Assembly (NCBI GenBank): GCA_002309635.1
Contig: DBXO01000042.1
Location: 27,928 to 79,119, forward strand
DNA length: 51,192 nt
Source: Ruminococcus flavefaciens
GTDB lineage: Bacteria; Bacillota; Clostridia; Oscillospirales; Ruminococcaceae
Direction: 5' to 3'
Shown here: one piece after another, positions 51,073-51,192 of the stretch
Position numbering within the stretch: position 1 is the stretch's first letter
Layout: every line of letters starts with the position of its first letter
Position numbers and translations under genes: made by a program
Notes under the pieces: model-generated
The model's database searches: none
Told to the model about the DNA's origin: nothing
What the model saw: only the letters and a program-made list of their open reading frames with translations

Positions 51073-51192
51073 TTACTTTATAAGACCCATGCCCCAGATA
51101 GTGAAGCTGCCGCTTCCGCTGATAGAAACGTCAAGTTCTCCCGTGGTATCCTGATAGTAGCCAAGCTCTGCGTCAGGACCGCCCCATGTGTA
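51073..51192 (-). CDS. C-terminal end of a possibly carbohydrate-binding secreted protein (partial)
   Basis: 39 codons visible, reading in from the window edge and ending in TAA at 51073. The sequence (YTWGGPDAELGYYQDTTGEL ... SFTIWGMGLIK) is rich in Gly, Ser and aromatic residues, typical of a beta-sandwich end such as a carbohydrate-binding module. A terminator follows 11 bases later. Family cannot be assigned from this fragment. Confidence 0.6.
   Translation of the reverse strand, partial: YTWGGPDAELGYYQDTTGELDVSISGSGSFTIWGMGLIK

Noticed and set aside
1..51192. tRNA, rRNA, insertion sequences, prophage
   Set aside because: None recognised on reading; no cloverleaf with CCA end, transposase or phage structural gene seen.

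Overview
The window looks like a chromosomal segment of a cellulosome-producing Ruminococcus-type Bacillota (Clostridia). I base this on four dockerin-bearing secreted proteins with Thr-rich linkers, an endospore-type spoIIIA operon and sigG, low-to-moderate GC with sharp TTGACA-N17-TATAAT promoters, and U-tailed hairpin terminators. The placement is inferred from gene content, not from a marker gene. I found no tRNA or rRNA genes, no CRISPR array and no insertion sequence.

Layout. Positions 1-2360 (minus) hold spoIIIAA-AB-AC-AD-AE, with AE cut by the window edge. Positions 2473-5990 (minus) are a sugar ABC importer (binding lipoprotein and two permeases, no ATPase) behind a strong promoter and a leader of about 380 nt. 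Positions 6638-9862 (minus) encode a secreted dockerin cysteine peptidase. Positions 10044-12572 encode a fusion of an isomerase-like TIM barrel with an acyl-CoA synthetase. Positions 12651-14415 carry a PHP hydrolase, a YdcF-like protein and a small ORF. Positions 14632-20190 (minus) are an RNA-modification run: tmcAL, a HAD phosphatase, mnmA, an isochorismatase-GNAT fusion, a tRNA1(Val) methylase and rsmI. Acetate kinase (plus) follows, then a DUF3737 protein, a 30-codon mini-transcript, an AraC regulator divergent from a pyridoxamine-kinase-like gene, sigG, and nfeD-SPFH.

The most interesting block is 28279-34038 (plus). It holds an MBOAT acyltransferase, an AlgJ/DHHW-type extracellular protein, an FkbH-like HAD-IIIC enzyme, an acyl carrier protein and a metallophosphoesterase. 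It resembles a dlt operon in which the adenylating DltA is replaced by FkbH, suggesting transfer of a glycerate-derived acyl group from an ACP across the membrane to a surface polymer. Next come rlmB, an 841-aa membrane protein that appears to be a degenerate P-type ATPase (DKTGT replaced by DANTL), and an LCP-family ligase.

The last 12 kb hold a class Ic aminotransferase, a dockerin transglutaminase-like protein, a solitary PglX/Eco57I-type methylase whose only plausible start codon is ATA, an EAL protein with a dead GGDEF, a GH5 dockerin endoglucanase, a RICIN-dockerin-GH43-GH43 protein, and the C-terminal end of another secreted-looking protein. The secreted enzymes fit plant cell-wall breakdown, the ABC importer fits uptake of the resulting oligosaccharides, and acetate kinase fits fermentation.
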